Below are positions 5,475 to 12,509 of a stretch of 12,509 nt of DNA, in pieces; position 1 is the first letter of the stretch; every line of letters starts with the position of its first letter. The stretch spans positions 1 to 12,509 of the forward strand of contig DAOUMU010000389.1 of NCBI GenBank assembly GCA_034409055.1, written 5' to 3'. The notes beneath the pieces were generated by a model. It was not told the DNA's origin. It did not search any database and saw only the letters and a list, made by a program, of their open reading frames with translations. The stretch is from DAOUMU01 sp034409055 (GTDB taxonomy: Bacteria; Chloroflexota; Anaerolineae; 4572-78; J111). The translations under genes were made by a program, and so were the position numbers.

Positions 5475-8105
5475 CTACTTATCTTCCTCAAACGGAACAG
5501 TGAGAGATGTGATTTCTACCGCGGTTTGATGCTGCCCTTGATCGATGACAGGTAATCGCTCCAGAGATCGCGCATTGTACAGACCAGCGATCAAGGTGTA
5601 ATGACCGGGCGGGATGTCTGGGTTGAGAGAAAGTTGAAATGTGTCGCCAATCCACTCTCTCTTTTCCCAGGCAGGGGTTGGCAACACCTGATCAGCTATG
5701 TGAGGGATGCGGTCGGCCTGTCCCCAAATATTACCGGCCTGGTCAACGACGTGAGCAAAAGTGGTGTAAGACTCAGGCACAGGTTGCCGCACCTGCCACA
5801 AAAATTTTATTTCAATTGGCTGGCCGGGCAACACGGTTTGATGGCTAACATCGGCCCCGCCAAAGGTGATCAAATCGCCAAAATTTACCGACGCCGGAAA
5901 TTGAACCGGCGGTTTATCTAAGTAACGCACCGGAATCATCCCCGCCTGGTGGACAATCTCGGCAGCTTGCCCGGCGGCCTGTACTGACACCCACAACTCG
6001 TAATCGTTACGGGGCATATGGGCCGGAATCGCCAAAGCGTAATGTCCTTCTACCGGCGATGGGCCGTTGGCATCCAGTAACGAACCACTGGCCTGAGTCC
6101 AAAGCTGACCGGTGGTATCAATTAACTGGACAACGACCTCTTTATGGGCATGAGCCGGGGTAGCCCCGGCCCACACCAGAGTCAGATGAGCCGTTTGACC
6201 AGGTTGGACCGCCGGCCGCTCCAGCCGATAGCCGCGCAAAACCAGGCCGTCGCCAAAATCAGCATCCCGGACGACCCGCAACTGTGGACCGGGATAAAGC
6301 CAGGCATAATCCAGGCCCACCAGGGAAACCTTATATTCTGGTCTCCGGGCGGAAAAATAGGTCCAATATTCAGGAAAGGGATTACGATTTTGTATCTGAC
6401 GGCGGTAGATGAGAATATAGTCAGCCTCATCATCATAGTGGGCCTTGGTATAACGTCCAGAAAAGAACGGCACAAAACTTTCCCAAAAGCTGGTGGCCAC
6501 CGTTAATTCATGCGCATCAGGTTTCTGGCTCAGATAGTGCCCCATCTGATCCAATCCTTCCCCCGAGCCAACTTTCACCAGGTAAGGCGCTAGCCAAGGC
6601 CCCCCCACAACCGGATTCCAGTAGTCAACAAAATAGGGAAAATAAATTACCGTCAGGCTTAGCTGTACCGCCAGCAACAGGCCAATGGCTAAAGTGTGAT
6701 TCACTACCCGACACGGGAAGAGAAACCAGGTTTTTTGTCGTCTGAACCAAGCTAATCGTTGCCTTTTGAGCATTCTGGAGCCCCAAAAATACCTTAGCAA
6801 GCGAAAAACCTGGATTCTGATTTCCAATTGCGTGCCCCTGGCAGCGTGTTGCGTATCCGTGCCTTGTGGGTCAGGGGGGACGGCCACAGTTGCGGGGCTA
6901 AACATCGCCCTTAATCGGGCAATCAGGATCAATATACCTTCTGCAGAGAGAGCATAAAGTATTGGCACTGCCGGTAAAAAGTAACGAATATCACGGGTAT
7001 CGGCCGGGATAAGTAGGAGCAGAAAGAGGAGCGAAAAAACTGTTAGCCATTTTATGGTCCAAATTGTTACCCCTAAACCCCGCCACCAACTGATACCCAA
7101 AGCCACCAGGCCAATCATGACCGGCAGGGTCGTTTTAAAAAGCCAATTAACTGGATAAAACAGAACGCCCAATTCTGGTAGGGGGGCGCCGGGAGCGGGA
7201 ATCAGGGCGTAATCATTATTATCACCGATCGCCTTGGCCGACCGCTCCAACAACGCCCTTAGGGTTTCCAAAGGAGCGACCCACAGCGCAGGCCAGCAAG
7301 CCACAATCGTGACAAAGGCAACGGCTGCCCAAATCATACCTTCAACAATGATCCGCGACCAATCATATCGACAACAGGGCACACCTTTTTCTAGTAACAG
7401 AAACAAACCGACAAAGACAACCAGGTAAAGGGCAGTCGGTTTGGTCAGTAAGGCCAGACCACCGGCCATACCGGATAGAAGCAGCCAGAGCCAGAATTTA
7501 TTGCCTCGCCGGTAGACCAACAACGACAGTAAAGAAATAACGATAAAAATCGAAACCAGCGCATCGTGGTGAATAACCCGAGAGAGGCCAATAAAAAATG
7601 GGTCCAGAGCCAGCAGCAGAGTTGCCAATAAAGCCCCTTCTTGCTTCATCAGTTTTGAAAGCAGAAAGTAAAAAAGGGATATACTCAGACTGGTCAGTAA
7701 CACTGTTGGGAAACGAGTCCAGGGGTAAAAGTGCAAGGGGATTTTTTCGGTCTGCCCGGGTATAGTCTCAAGATAATCACTTAGGCTACCTGACCGGTGG
7801 CTGCCATCGGTCCAATATTTAGCCACTAACCCCAATGCCCCTGTCCACATCGTCGGCACGGCCGGGGCCAGTACCTCGACATCCGGGGTAGCAGCTACGC
7901 TGGTCATTCGCGCCAGATCACCCTCTAAAAGCGCCTGCAAAAAATGGGCCGAACGATAAATCCATTTACCCTCATCAGGGGCCACATAGGCATCAAGCGC
8001 CAGGGTGCGCGGAATGAAAGCGATCAAAAAAAGAACCAGGTAAATAAAACCGGATGGCGTGCTCTTATAAGATTGAAAGATGCCAGAGAAGCGTTTCCAC
8101 CTCAT
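5475..8105 (-). CDS. GT39-like membrane glycosyltransferase with two beta-sandwich tail modules
   Basis: The 876-residue paralogue of the downstream gene shares its plan. The first helix (about 19-36) is followed by VAPDEGKW with D44/E45, then ALDPFFIGLSRVIHHDAL (R176, D181), further helices, DIRYFLPAVPIL (372-383), a long basic loop (about 397-468) and a last helix (about 469-490). After that come GSGEGLDQMG (513-522) and VGLDYAWLYP (596-605). The extracytoplasmic tail from about 610 contains two modules, each with a GY/GG strand, PGQ turn and W-rich strand; the second has AHVVDQAGNIWGQADRIP and PPGHYTLIAGLYN. The role would be sugar transfer from a lipid-linked donor outside the membrane; the acceptor is unknown. 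Start: ATG at 8105, six bases after the upstream stop; GGGGAG lies rather far (about 15 nt) upstream, so coupling to the upstream gene is likely. The basic loop holds an inverted repeat and looks repeat-derived. The downstream paralogue follows 17 nt after its TAG. Confidence 0.9.
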   Translation of the reverse strand: MRWKRFSGIFQSYKSTPSGFIYLVLFLIAFIPRTLALDAYVAPDEGKWIYRSAHFLQALLEGDLARMTSVAATPDVEVLAPAVPTMWTGALGLVAKYWTDGSHRSGSLSDYLETIPGQTEKIPLHFYPWTRFPTVLLTSLSISLFYFLLSKLMKQEGALLATLLLALDPFFIGLSRVIHHDALVSIFIVISLLSLLVYRRGNKFWLWLLLSGMAGGLALLTKPTALYLVVFVGLFLLLEKGVPCCRYDWSRIIVEGMIWAAVAFVTIVACWPALWVAPLETLRALLERSAKAIGDNNDYALIPAPGAPLPELGVLFYPVNWLFKTTLPVMIGLVALGISWWRGLGVTIWTIKWLTVFSLLFLLLLIPADTRDIRYFLPAVPILYALSAEGILILIARLRAMFSPATVAVPPDPQGTDTQHAARGTQLEIRIQVFRLLRYFWGSRMLKRQRLAWFRRQKTWFLFPCRVVNHTLAIGLLLAVQLSLTVIYFPYFVDYWNPVVGGPWLAPYLVKVGSGEGLDQMGHYLSQKPDAHELTVATSFWESFVPFFSGRYTKAHYDDEADYILIYRRQIQNRNPFPEYWTYFSARRPEYKVSLVGLDYAWLYPGPQLRVVRDADFGDGLVLRGYRLERPAVQPGQTAHLTLVWAGATPAHAHKEVVVQLIDTTGQLWTQASGSLLDANGPSPVEGHYALAIPAHMPRNDYELWVSVQAAGQAAEIVHQAGMIPVRYLDKPPVQFPASVNFGDLITFGGADVSHQTVLPGQPIEIKFLWQVRQPVPESYTTFAHVVDQAGNIWGQADRIPHIADQVLPTPAWEKREWIGDTFQLSLNPDIPPGHYTLIAGLYNARSLERLPVIDQGQHQTAVEITSLTVPFEEDK
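6726..6813 (-). repeat. Inverted repeat pair inside the glycosyltransferase loop
   Basis: CCAGGTTTTT (6726-6735) and its exact reverse complement AAAAACCTGG (6804-6813) lie 68 nt apart. On the minus strand they are read as RRQKTW and IQVFR at residues about 431-460, within the long basic loop before the last membrane helix. The loop is longer than in the plus-strand paralogue. Confidence 0.6.
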
Positions 8106-8111
8106 TAACGA

Positions 8112-10007
8112 TTATTTACTCTCCCCAATTTCTGCCTGAGCAGGAGAAGATAAAGAAGCCTTTTGAAGCTGGGTAAAATAATCCACTAAAAGGGGGGCTA
8201 AGGCTCTCGCATAGAGTGAATAACCTTCAGCACTATAATGAGAATCACGGGCCAGGGTTAACTTTTCGGTAGCGTTATTTCCATTGACTCCCAGTTTTTG
8301 CATATTTTCGTAGGGATTAATAAACGTCATCTCCAGGCGCTGGCATATGGCGGATAGTTGCTCTAACACTGCCCGGTTTTCATCATATCGTGCCGGTTGA
8401 AAAAGCTTATAGTCGGGCAGATAGACCACCACCGGATAAATGTCGTTTATCTCAGCCACTTCTTTAAACGACTTTAAAGCCCGATAGCTGGCGGCTACCG
8501 GGTCAGCCCCGGGTAACTGTAACAAGTCCCGCTCTTGATCACTCCCAAGACGATCAAAAACCAACATAGACAGGATAAAATAGAGTTTGCTTTGGGAGAG
8601 GAGCATTTGATGGGGGTAGTTTATTCGACGAGCGCCAATGAGTTTCAGGTTATCAAACCGGCTTTGGTCAACCAGGTGACCGGGCAAATTTAATAGTTCT
8701 TGTCTAACTTTGGTCCCGATGAGCACGTCATGCATAATGGTAAAAGCCCCTTCTGGTCCGTACAGATTTCGCTCCCAGTGACCGGAGAAAAAGGATAAGA
8801 GGGCAATCTTGGGCTTTACCCCTTGCTGCTCCATATCCTTGATCAATGTTTGAAAGAGAAACACGGCTTGAAAGGTGTTGTATCCACTTACTCCAGCGTT
8901 AACAAAATAATAGCCGTCCAGTTCGGGACTAATCCGAGCAATTTCGGCCTCAACGCGCCGGGGCCAGGTATCATTGACATCACTGAGACCCAGGCCAAAA
9001 GTCATCGAATCGCCCAAAACTAAAACGATAGTCTGTTCACGATCTAAAGGAACCACCTCCCTATCTCTGATTCCCAGCGAATTACTCATAATCAGATGTC
9101 GATGTCCTTTTGAATCGGTGATGAAAACAGGGGGATAGTTCTTGGCCAGGCGATAACTTTTACCCTCCATAAAAAGGACGTGATATCCAGATGGCCAATT
9201 CGGGCTGGTCAGAGTGATAGGCAGAAATCTAATCACAATTTCGGCCACAATTAGGGTCAGGGCCAGCGAAGCAACAGCCAGACTAACGTTAACAACGACT
9301 TTCCATCTGATTGGCCATAAAACCCGGCCAGCCACATAGCCAAGCATGCCTAGCAACAACAGCGAAGCTGAGAAAGCGACTGCATCGTACCTAATCGTGC
9401 TTAAGTGGGTGGGATCAATCTTAAAGACAAGATCATCAATCTCCACCGCCGTTGACTGTTGACCAAAGAGGCCCAGGCCAATTTCAACGGTCGTCGTACG
9501 CTCATCCGTGACAAAATTGTGAGCTAGTAAATTCCATACCCGTTGTCCCGCCTCATCGACCCGACCGGCCAACAGGAGATTTGGCTCCGAAAGCTCTTCC
9601 TCTTTTATCAACTGGCCGGCTTGATCAAACTGGGACACCCGTAAGACCATCTTGGCGGCACGCTGTCCCTCGTAGGCCAGTCGATAATTTGCCTCCAGGC
9701 GATAGCGCTGGAGAGGCGTCACAACAAGGCGTTGCCCCACCCCGACCCAACTGCCTACAGCCGTATCGGGTATCTCCAGGGTCAACAAAATATTGCCGGG
9801 GGTGTCGGCAGACGGTTTTGGCATCGCCTGCGCATCACCAACTTTGCCGATTTGCCAGCCGGTCAATCCATCTGACTCAAAATCGGGATTGGTCAACAAA
9901 TTAGGAGCATCGGCTGGTCGATTGGTCCGCCCCAGAACAAGAATAAGTAGCCCCAACATAAGCAGCGGCAGCAACACTTTCAATTTGTTATTGAATAGCT
10001 CATCCAT
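8112..10007 (-). CDS. Membrane-anchored protein with carbohydrate-binding-like module and SGNH hydrolase domain
   Basis: The product has 631 residues from ATG 10007. An N-terminal anchor helix (about 10-27) leads to a beta-sandwich (about 36-200) that opens with NLLTNPDFESDGLTGW and closes with AVEIDDLVFKI, the pattern of CBM4/9-type carbohydrate-binding modules. Two more helices (about 208-262) precede an SGNH/GDSL domain (about 325-610). Its block I is VLGDSMTFG with nucleophile S334, block II is NAGVSGYN with G372, and block V is DSHYS with D588 and H590. Block III reads SFFSGHWERN: His410 stands where the usual GND motif has the oxyanion Asn. SGNH proteins in glycan clusters remove or transfer acyl groups, so deacylation or O-acetylation of the surface glycan is likely; the missing Asn makes activity uncertain. 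The start overlaps the upstream stop by 8 nt (ATGGATGA), implying coupling. A TTG at 10040 in the same frame has only a GGA two bases away and is less likely. Confidence 0.9.
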   Translation of the reverse strand: MDELFNNKLKVLLPLLMLGLLILVLGRTNRPADAPNLLTNPDFESDGLTGWQIGKVGDAQAMPKPSADTPGNILLTLEIPDTAVGSWVGVGQRLVVTPLQRYRLEANYRLAYEGQRAAKMVLRVSQFDQAGQLIKEEELSEPNLLLAGRVDEAGQRVWNLLAHNFVTDERTTTVEIGLGLFGQQSTAVEIDDLVFKIDPTHLSTIRYDAVAFSASLLLLGMLGYVAGRVLWPIRWKVVVNVSLAVASLALTLIVAEIVIRFLPITLTSPNWPSGYHVLFMEGKSYRLAKNYPPVFITDSKGHRHLIMSNSLGIRDREVVPLDREQTIVLVLGDSMTFGLGLSDVNDTWPRRVEAEIARISPELDGYYFVNAGVSGYNTFQAVFLFQTLIKDMEQQGVKPKIALLSFFSGHWERNLYGPEGAFTIMHDVLIGTKVRQELLNLPGHLVDQSRFDNLKLIGARRINYPHQMLLSQSKLYFILSMLVFDRLGSDQERDLLQLPGADPVAASYRALKSFKEVAEINDIYPVVVYLPDYKLFQPARYDENRAVLEQLSAICQRLEMTFINPYENMQKLGVNGNNATEKLTLARDSHYSAEGYSLYARALAPLLVDYFTQLQKASLSSPAQAEIGESK

Positions 10008-12099
10008 TGTTACCAGCCCCAACGACCGGCTGAATAGCAATTTCCAAAAACTCTATATCTTGGGGTGGGGCGGTTGACAGCCAGAAGTAGTTGAAACCTT
10101 GGCGTAAGGGCAGGGGGCCATTGGTATAATCGGCCGTCGATTCTATCAGATAACTCTGAGTCGATGAATCGTTCAACTGCCAAGAAAGCTGGGTGGATAC
10201 GGGTGGGCTATCCACTTGAAATTTCAGGCCGACGTTACCCGCTTCAACGGCGTAAATAAAGAGATACCCTTCCTTCTTCAGGCGGAAGGCGGCTCCTTCT
10301 TTGATCATTTCCCAATTATCCTGGTCGGGAAGCACCTGCCAGGCGGGTAAATCTCCATCTTTCCCAGCTCGAATAGGATAAACCAAAATTTCCTCATCCT
10401 CGAAAATGGTTTTCTCTAAAAGAACAGGTAAGTAATCACGTGTGGACCGTGCAGCCCGGTCAGTCATCAAAGTAGGATGGACAATGACTCGCTCTATTTT
10501 CATCTCGGCCAGGATGGTCCGTCGCTCTGCTTCATTGGGCAGGGTGAAAACCGTTTGGTCAGGAATTGGCGCAAGTAATTGATTGAGAAACTCTTTTAGT
10601 TCCACTGTACCGGCTGGGTCGCGTTCAATATACCCTCCGGCCAAGAAATGCCCATGAACGGTTTGATAATACATAGCATAATTACTGGCCCGGCGAGAGC
10701 CGGTTACTGGCATCTCTAAGACTCCCCCATCAATCGCCTCATAGGCTAAAGCGGGGTAATAGTCGGAAATTGGTCGCTCTTCCGTTGGGAAGGGAAATAT
10801 GATGACGTACTCAATCAGGATGAGTATCGATAAGCCGGTCGCAACCAGGTATCGATAACGTAATGTCTCTATAGATTTAAACTTCCTCTGAAAAAGCCAA
10901 TCCGCTCCCAGGGCGGCCAGCACTGCCACGCCCAACATCACCGTTTCATTTAAACGGCCTGGCGCCCGACTCCAGGCAAAAAAGGGTAGCCGGGCCAACC
11001 AAATATAAGATAAAGGTAAATCTTGTACCTGACCACCGATTTTGAGAAAGGGTCCTAATGATAAGAGAGCACAAACCAGGGTTAGCCCCAACCATATCCT
11101 TGAATCTCGCCATCGTTTCCACAAGGCCAATCCCGACAACCCTAAAGCCACCAGTCCCGGATAGGCCAGTTGCTCTTCTAGATCACGAAACCCATCGATA
11201 ATTGAAGCACTAAAAGCAGGTACCAGCCCCATTTTAGCCAACAAGGGATTGTATGGTGAAGGCATTATAAAGGCAAGCAGATCGGCTGAATGTTCGGTCA
11301 GATCTTTAGGGGTCAGGTAGGTCAATTCTCCCCCCTGACTTTGGCTCAAGATTGGCCAGGCAAAGGGTAGAAAGATAATCGCAGCCAGCAAATTGGCTAT
11401 AAACAGCCAGGTGAATGGACGAATCTGCAAATGGCGAATGGGCGAATGATGAGCGGCTATGTGCCCTCCAACCAAAACAAGAAAAAGAGGTATAATCCCA
11501 TACCCAATGTGAGTGGGCTGGGCCAGGGCTAAAATTGCCGTCACGATACCATGCCAGGCCGCTCTTTTAGCCGAGGGACGACGCAACAAAACCAGCAAGG
11601 AGAGCGCATATAGGGGTAAAAAATAGTTGGTGATTAAAAGCAAATGCCCGGCAGTGGCATGGCCAAAACGGTTAGGATAAAAAGCAAAAATCAAACCGCC
11701 AAGTATAGCCGCCCAAGTATGGCCACATAGATGGCGGCATAGTAGATAGCCGGTCAGTCCGGAAAAAATAAAACTTAGCAAAAAAGCCACGTTGTAGGAA
11801 ATCAGGGGACCGCATAACAAGGTAAAGGGCAAGGAAAACAGAGGTACGTAAGGATGCAAAGCCAGAACCGGATGGCTGGCCCCCAGTGGATAGTAGAGGT
11901 GAATGACCTGATCTGGCCAAACTCGCAACTCCAGTAGTGTCTCCTTCATCCACCATTGATACCAGACATGTTGAAAAGGGTCTCGACCATCAAAGCCGGC
12001 GACAGCCACACCCAATTGCCAGAAAACCGGGTAGGTAAACAGGAGGGTCAGTACACTATAAAATATAGTTACCAAAATAAGTTTTTGTCGTCTACTCAT
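10000..12099 (-). CDS. Polytopic membrane protein, YfhO/GT-C-like, with C-terminal outer domain
   Basis: The product has 699 residues. Residue 7 onward is a membrane helix. The first outer loop has FDGRDPFQHVWYQWW (36-50), an acidic-aromatic signature resembling the catalytic loop of GT-C proteins. Further motifs are the FAFYPNRFGHATAGHLLL segment (138-155) and WSRAPGRLNE (376-385). Roughly ten to twelve helices end near residue 435. Residues about 440-699 are soluble and probably extracytoplasmic: a mixed domain with YAMYYQTVHG (474-483) and a beta-rich end. I read it as a YfhO-like or related uncharacterised GT-C-fold protein, possibly a glycosyltransferase for the same glycan; family assignment is by motif resemblance only. 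Start: ATG 12099 overlaps the preceding TGA by 4 nt (ATGA), with GAGAAG about seven bases upstream. Its end overlaps the SGNH gene by 8 nt. The loop at residues 213-229 contains a GGCGAATG-type repeat. Confidence 0.9.
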   Translation of the reverse strand: MSRRQKLILVTIFYSVLTLLFTYPVFWQLGVAVAGFDGRDPFQHVWYQWWMKETLLELRVWPDQVIHLYYPLGASHPVLALHPYVPLFSLPFTLLCGPLISYNVAFLLSFIFSGLTGYLLCRHLCGHTWAAILGGLIFAFYPNRFGHATAGHLLLITNYFLPLYALSLLVLLRRPSAKRAAWHGIVTAILALAQPTHIGYGIIPLFLVLVGGHIAAHHSPIRHLQIRPFTWLFIANLLAAIIFLPFAWPILSQSQGGELTYLTPKDLTEHSADLLAFIMPSPYNPLLAKMGLVPAFSASIIDGFRDLEEQLAYPGLVALGLSGLALWKRWRDSRIWLGLTLVCALLSLGPFLKIGGQVQDLPLSYIWLARLPFFAWSRAPGRLNETVMLGVAVLAALGADWLFQRKFKSIETLRYRYLVATGLSILILIEYVIIFPFPTEERPISDYYPALAYEAIDGGVLEMPVTGSRRASNYAMYYQTVHGHFLAGGYIERDPAGTVELKEFLNQLLAPIPDQTVFTLPNEAERRTILAEMKIERVIVHPTLMTDRAARSTRDYLPVLLEKTIFEDEEILVYPIRAGKDGDLPAWQVLPDQDNWEMIKEGAAFRLKKEGYLFIYAVEAGNVGLKFQVDSPPVSTQLSWQLNDSSTQSYLIESTADYTNGPLPLRQGFNYFWLSTAPPQDIEFLEIAIQPVVGAGNNG
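11413..11449 (-). repeat. Imperfect GGCGAATG repeat inside coding sequence
   Basis: GAATGGACGAATC (11413-11425) is followed by ATGGCGAATG and GGCGAATGAT (11431-11450). The gene reads through it on the minus strand as HHSPIRHLQIRPF, in an extramembrane loop of the YfhO-like protein. The units are short and imperfect, so the case is weaker than for the other in-gene repeats. Confidence 0.45.
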
Positions 12100-12509
12100 T
12101 TGTGGTCTTCTCTGACCAAAATTGGCGGACCCTTTTCAGATATAGGAATTTCGGCGATAACCGGCCCATCTTTGAATCGAAAAACAACCCAAAACCTATA
12201 TTCTCCCGGCGGCATACCAGGGGGTAAAGTCAACTTCCCATGCCACTCAACAATGTTTCCCGTAAGCCACTCACCTTTAATTTCTGTGGAGCGCCAACGA
12301 CCCCATGTTGGATTTTGAATTTCGGGGTGTGAATTTTGGCTGGCAGTAACCGGGAACAAGGCCAGGCTGAATGTCGTCTCCTCTGGCAAGAGATCAAGTA
12401 CCCGCAAGAAAAGCGTAACAGACACATCTTCCCCCGATACCAGTTCAAAGTCGCTACCTGCTACCCTGTTACCTGCTACTTTGTTACCTGTGCCTGTGCT
12501 ACCGGTTAC
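12096..12509 (-). CDS. C-terminal part of a protein ending in a beta-sandwich domain (5' end beyond the window)
   Basis: The frame is open from the TGA at 12096-12098 to the right edge of the window, giving 137 visible residues, so the start lies outside. A GTG at 12425 is in frame but has the repeat-coded stretch and GSDFELVSGEDV upstream, so it is not the true start. The visible part has ELVSGEDVSVTLFLRVLD, then PPGEYRFWVVFRF and a final strand ending ILVREDHK. The 'PPGxY' strand resembles the tail modules of the two downstream GT39 proteins. The whole protein could be another tailed glycosyltransferase or a separate surface protein; that cannot be decided here. It carries a 15-nt tandem repeat near the edge and an AAATTCAAAATCC-type repeat (read HPEIQNP). 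The stop overlaps the next start by 4 nt, making it the earliest visible gene of the operon. Confidence 0.8.
   Translation of the reverse strand, partial: VTGSTGTGNKVAGNRVAGSDFELVSGEDVSVTLFLRVLDLLPEETTFSLALFPVTASQNSHPEIQNPTWGRWRSTEIKGEWLTGNIVEWHGKLTLPPGMPPGEYRFWVVFRFKDGPVIAEIPISEKGPPILVREDHK
12453..12490 (-). repeat. 15-nt tandem repeat in coding sequence at the window edge
   Basis: Two units (GCTACCTGCTACCCT at 12453-12467 and GTTACCTGCTACTTT at 12468-12482) and part of a third (GTTACCTG at 12483-12490) follow head to tail. On the minus strand they encode the five-residue unit GNKVA/GNRVA, then GS. CCTGTGCC just beyond resembles the ACCTGTGCCCG motif repeated at 3418, 3436 and 4385. The array may continue past the edge. 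Confidence 0.75.

Noticed and set aside
10007..10040. TTG at 10040 as start of the SGNH gene
   Set aside because: It would overlap the upstream gene by 41 nt with poor ribosome-site spacing. The ATG at 10007 gives an 8-nt coupled overlap and a normal short cytoplasmic lead before the anchor helix.
12453..12509. Start of a CRISPR array
   Set aside because: The units are 15 nt, contiguous without spacers, and in frame within a coding region.

Overview
The window looks like part of a chromosome of an environmental Chloroflexota bacterium, probably of the Anaerolineae type. This is an inference. It rests on roughly even base composition, on very large family-39-type membrane glycosyltransferases (GT39) carrying C-terminal beta-sandwich modules of a kind I associate with that phylum, and on many short stop-free interspersed repeats. 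No rRNA, tRNA, CRISPR array, transposase or phage gene was seen.

Layout. A single plus-strand gene (about 106-1764) encodes a compact GT39/PMT-like integral membrane glycosyltransferase. It converges on a minus-strand gene set that fills the rest of the window. In transcription order (right to left) that set is: the C-terminal end of a protein cut by the window edge (12096-12509), a YfhO/GT-C-like polytopic membrane protein (10000-12099), a membrane-anchored protein with a carbohydrate-binding-like module and an SGNH hydrolase domain (8112-10007), and two GT39-like glycosyltransferases with long extracytoplasmic tails (5475-8105 and 2311-5457). The junctions are a 4-nt ATGA overlap, an 8-nt overlap, a 6-nt gap and a 17-nt gap, so this is very probably one operon whose promoter lies beyond the right edge. 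The 546-nt convergent gap (1765-2310) has no convincing gene. It holds repeats, a long inverted repeat and a hairpin whose T-tract faces minus-strand transcription, the best candidate terminator for the operon.

How the genes fit together. The GT-C enzymes would take sugars from polyprenyl-phosphate donors on the outer face of the membrane. The SGNH protein would add or remove acyl groups on the same glycans. The beta-sandwich tails would sit outside the cell next to the active sites. The likely theme is assembly or decoration of surface polysaccharide or glycoprotein; the substrate cannot be read from the sequence.

The most unusual signal is not a gene. Extramembrane loops and linkers of several of these membrane proteins are built partly from short interspersed or tandem repeats that stay in frame: a palindromic 23-nt element found in two different genes and read on opposite strands, a heptamer array, 15-, 18- and 45-nt duplications, and an inverted pair. 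In all three GT39 paralogues the loop just before the last membrane helix is affected.
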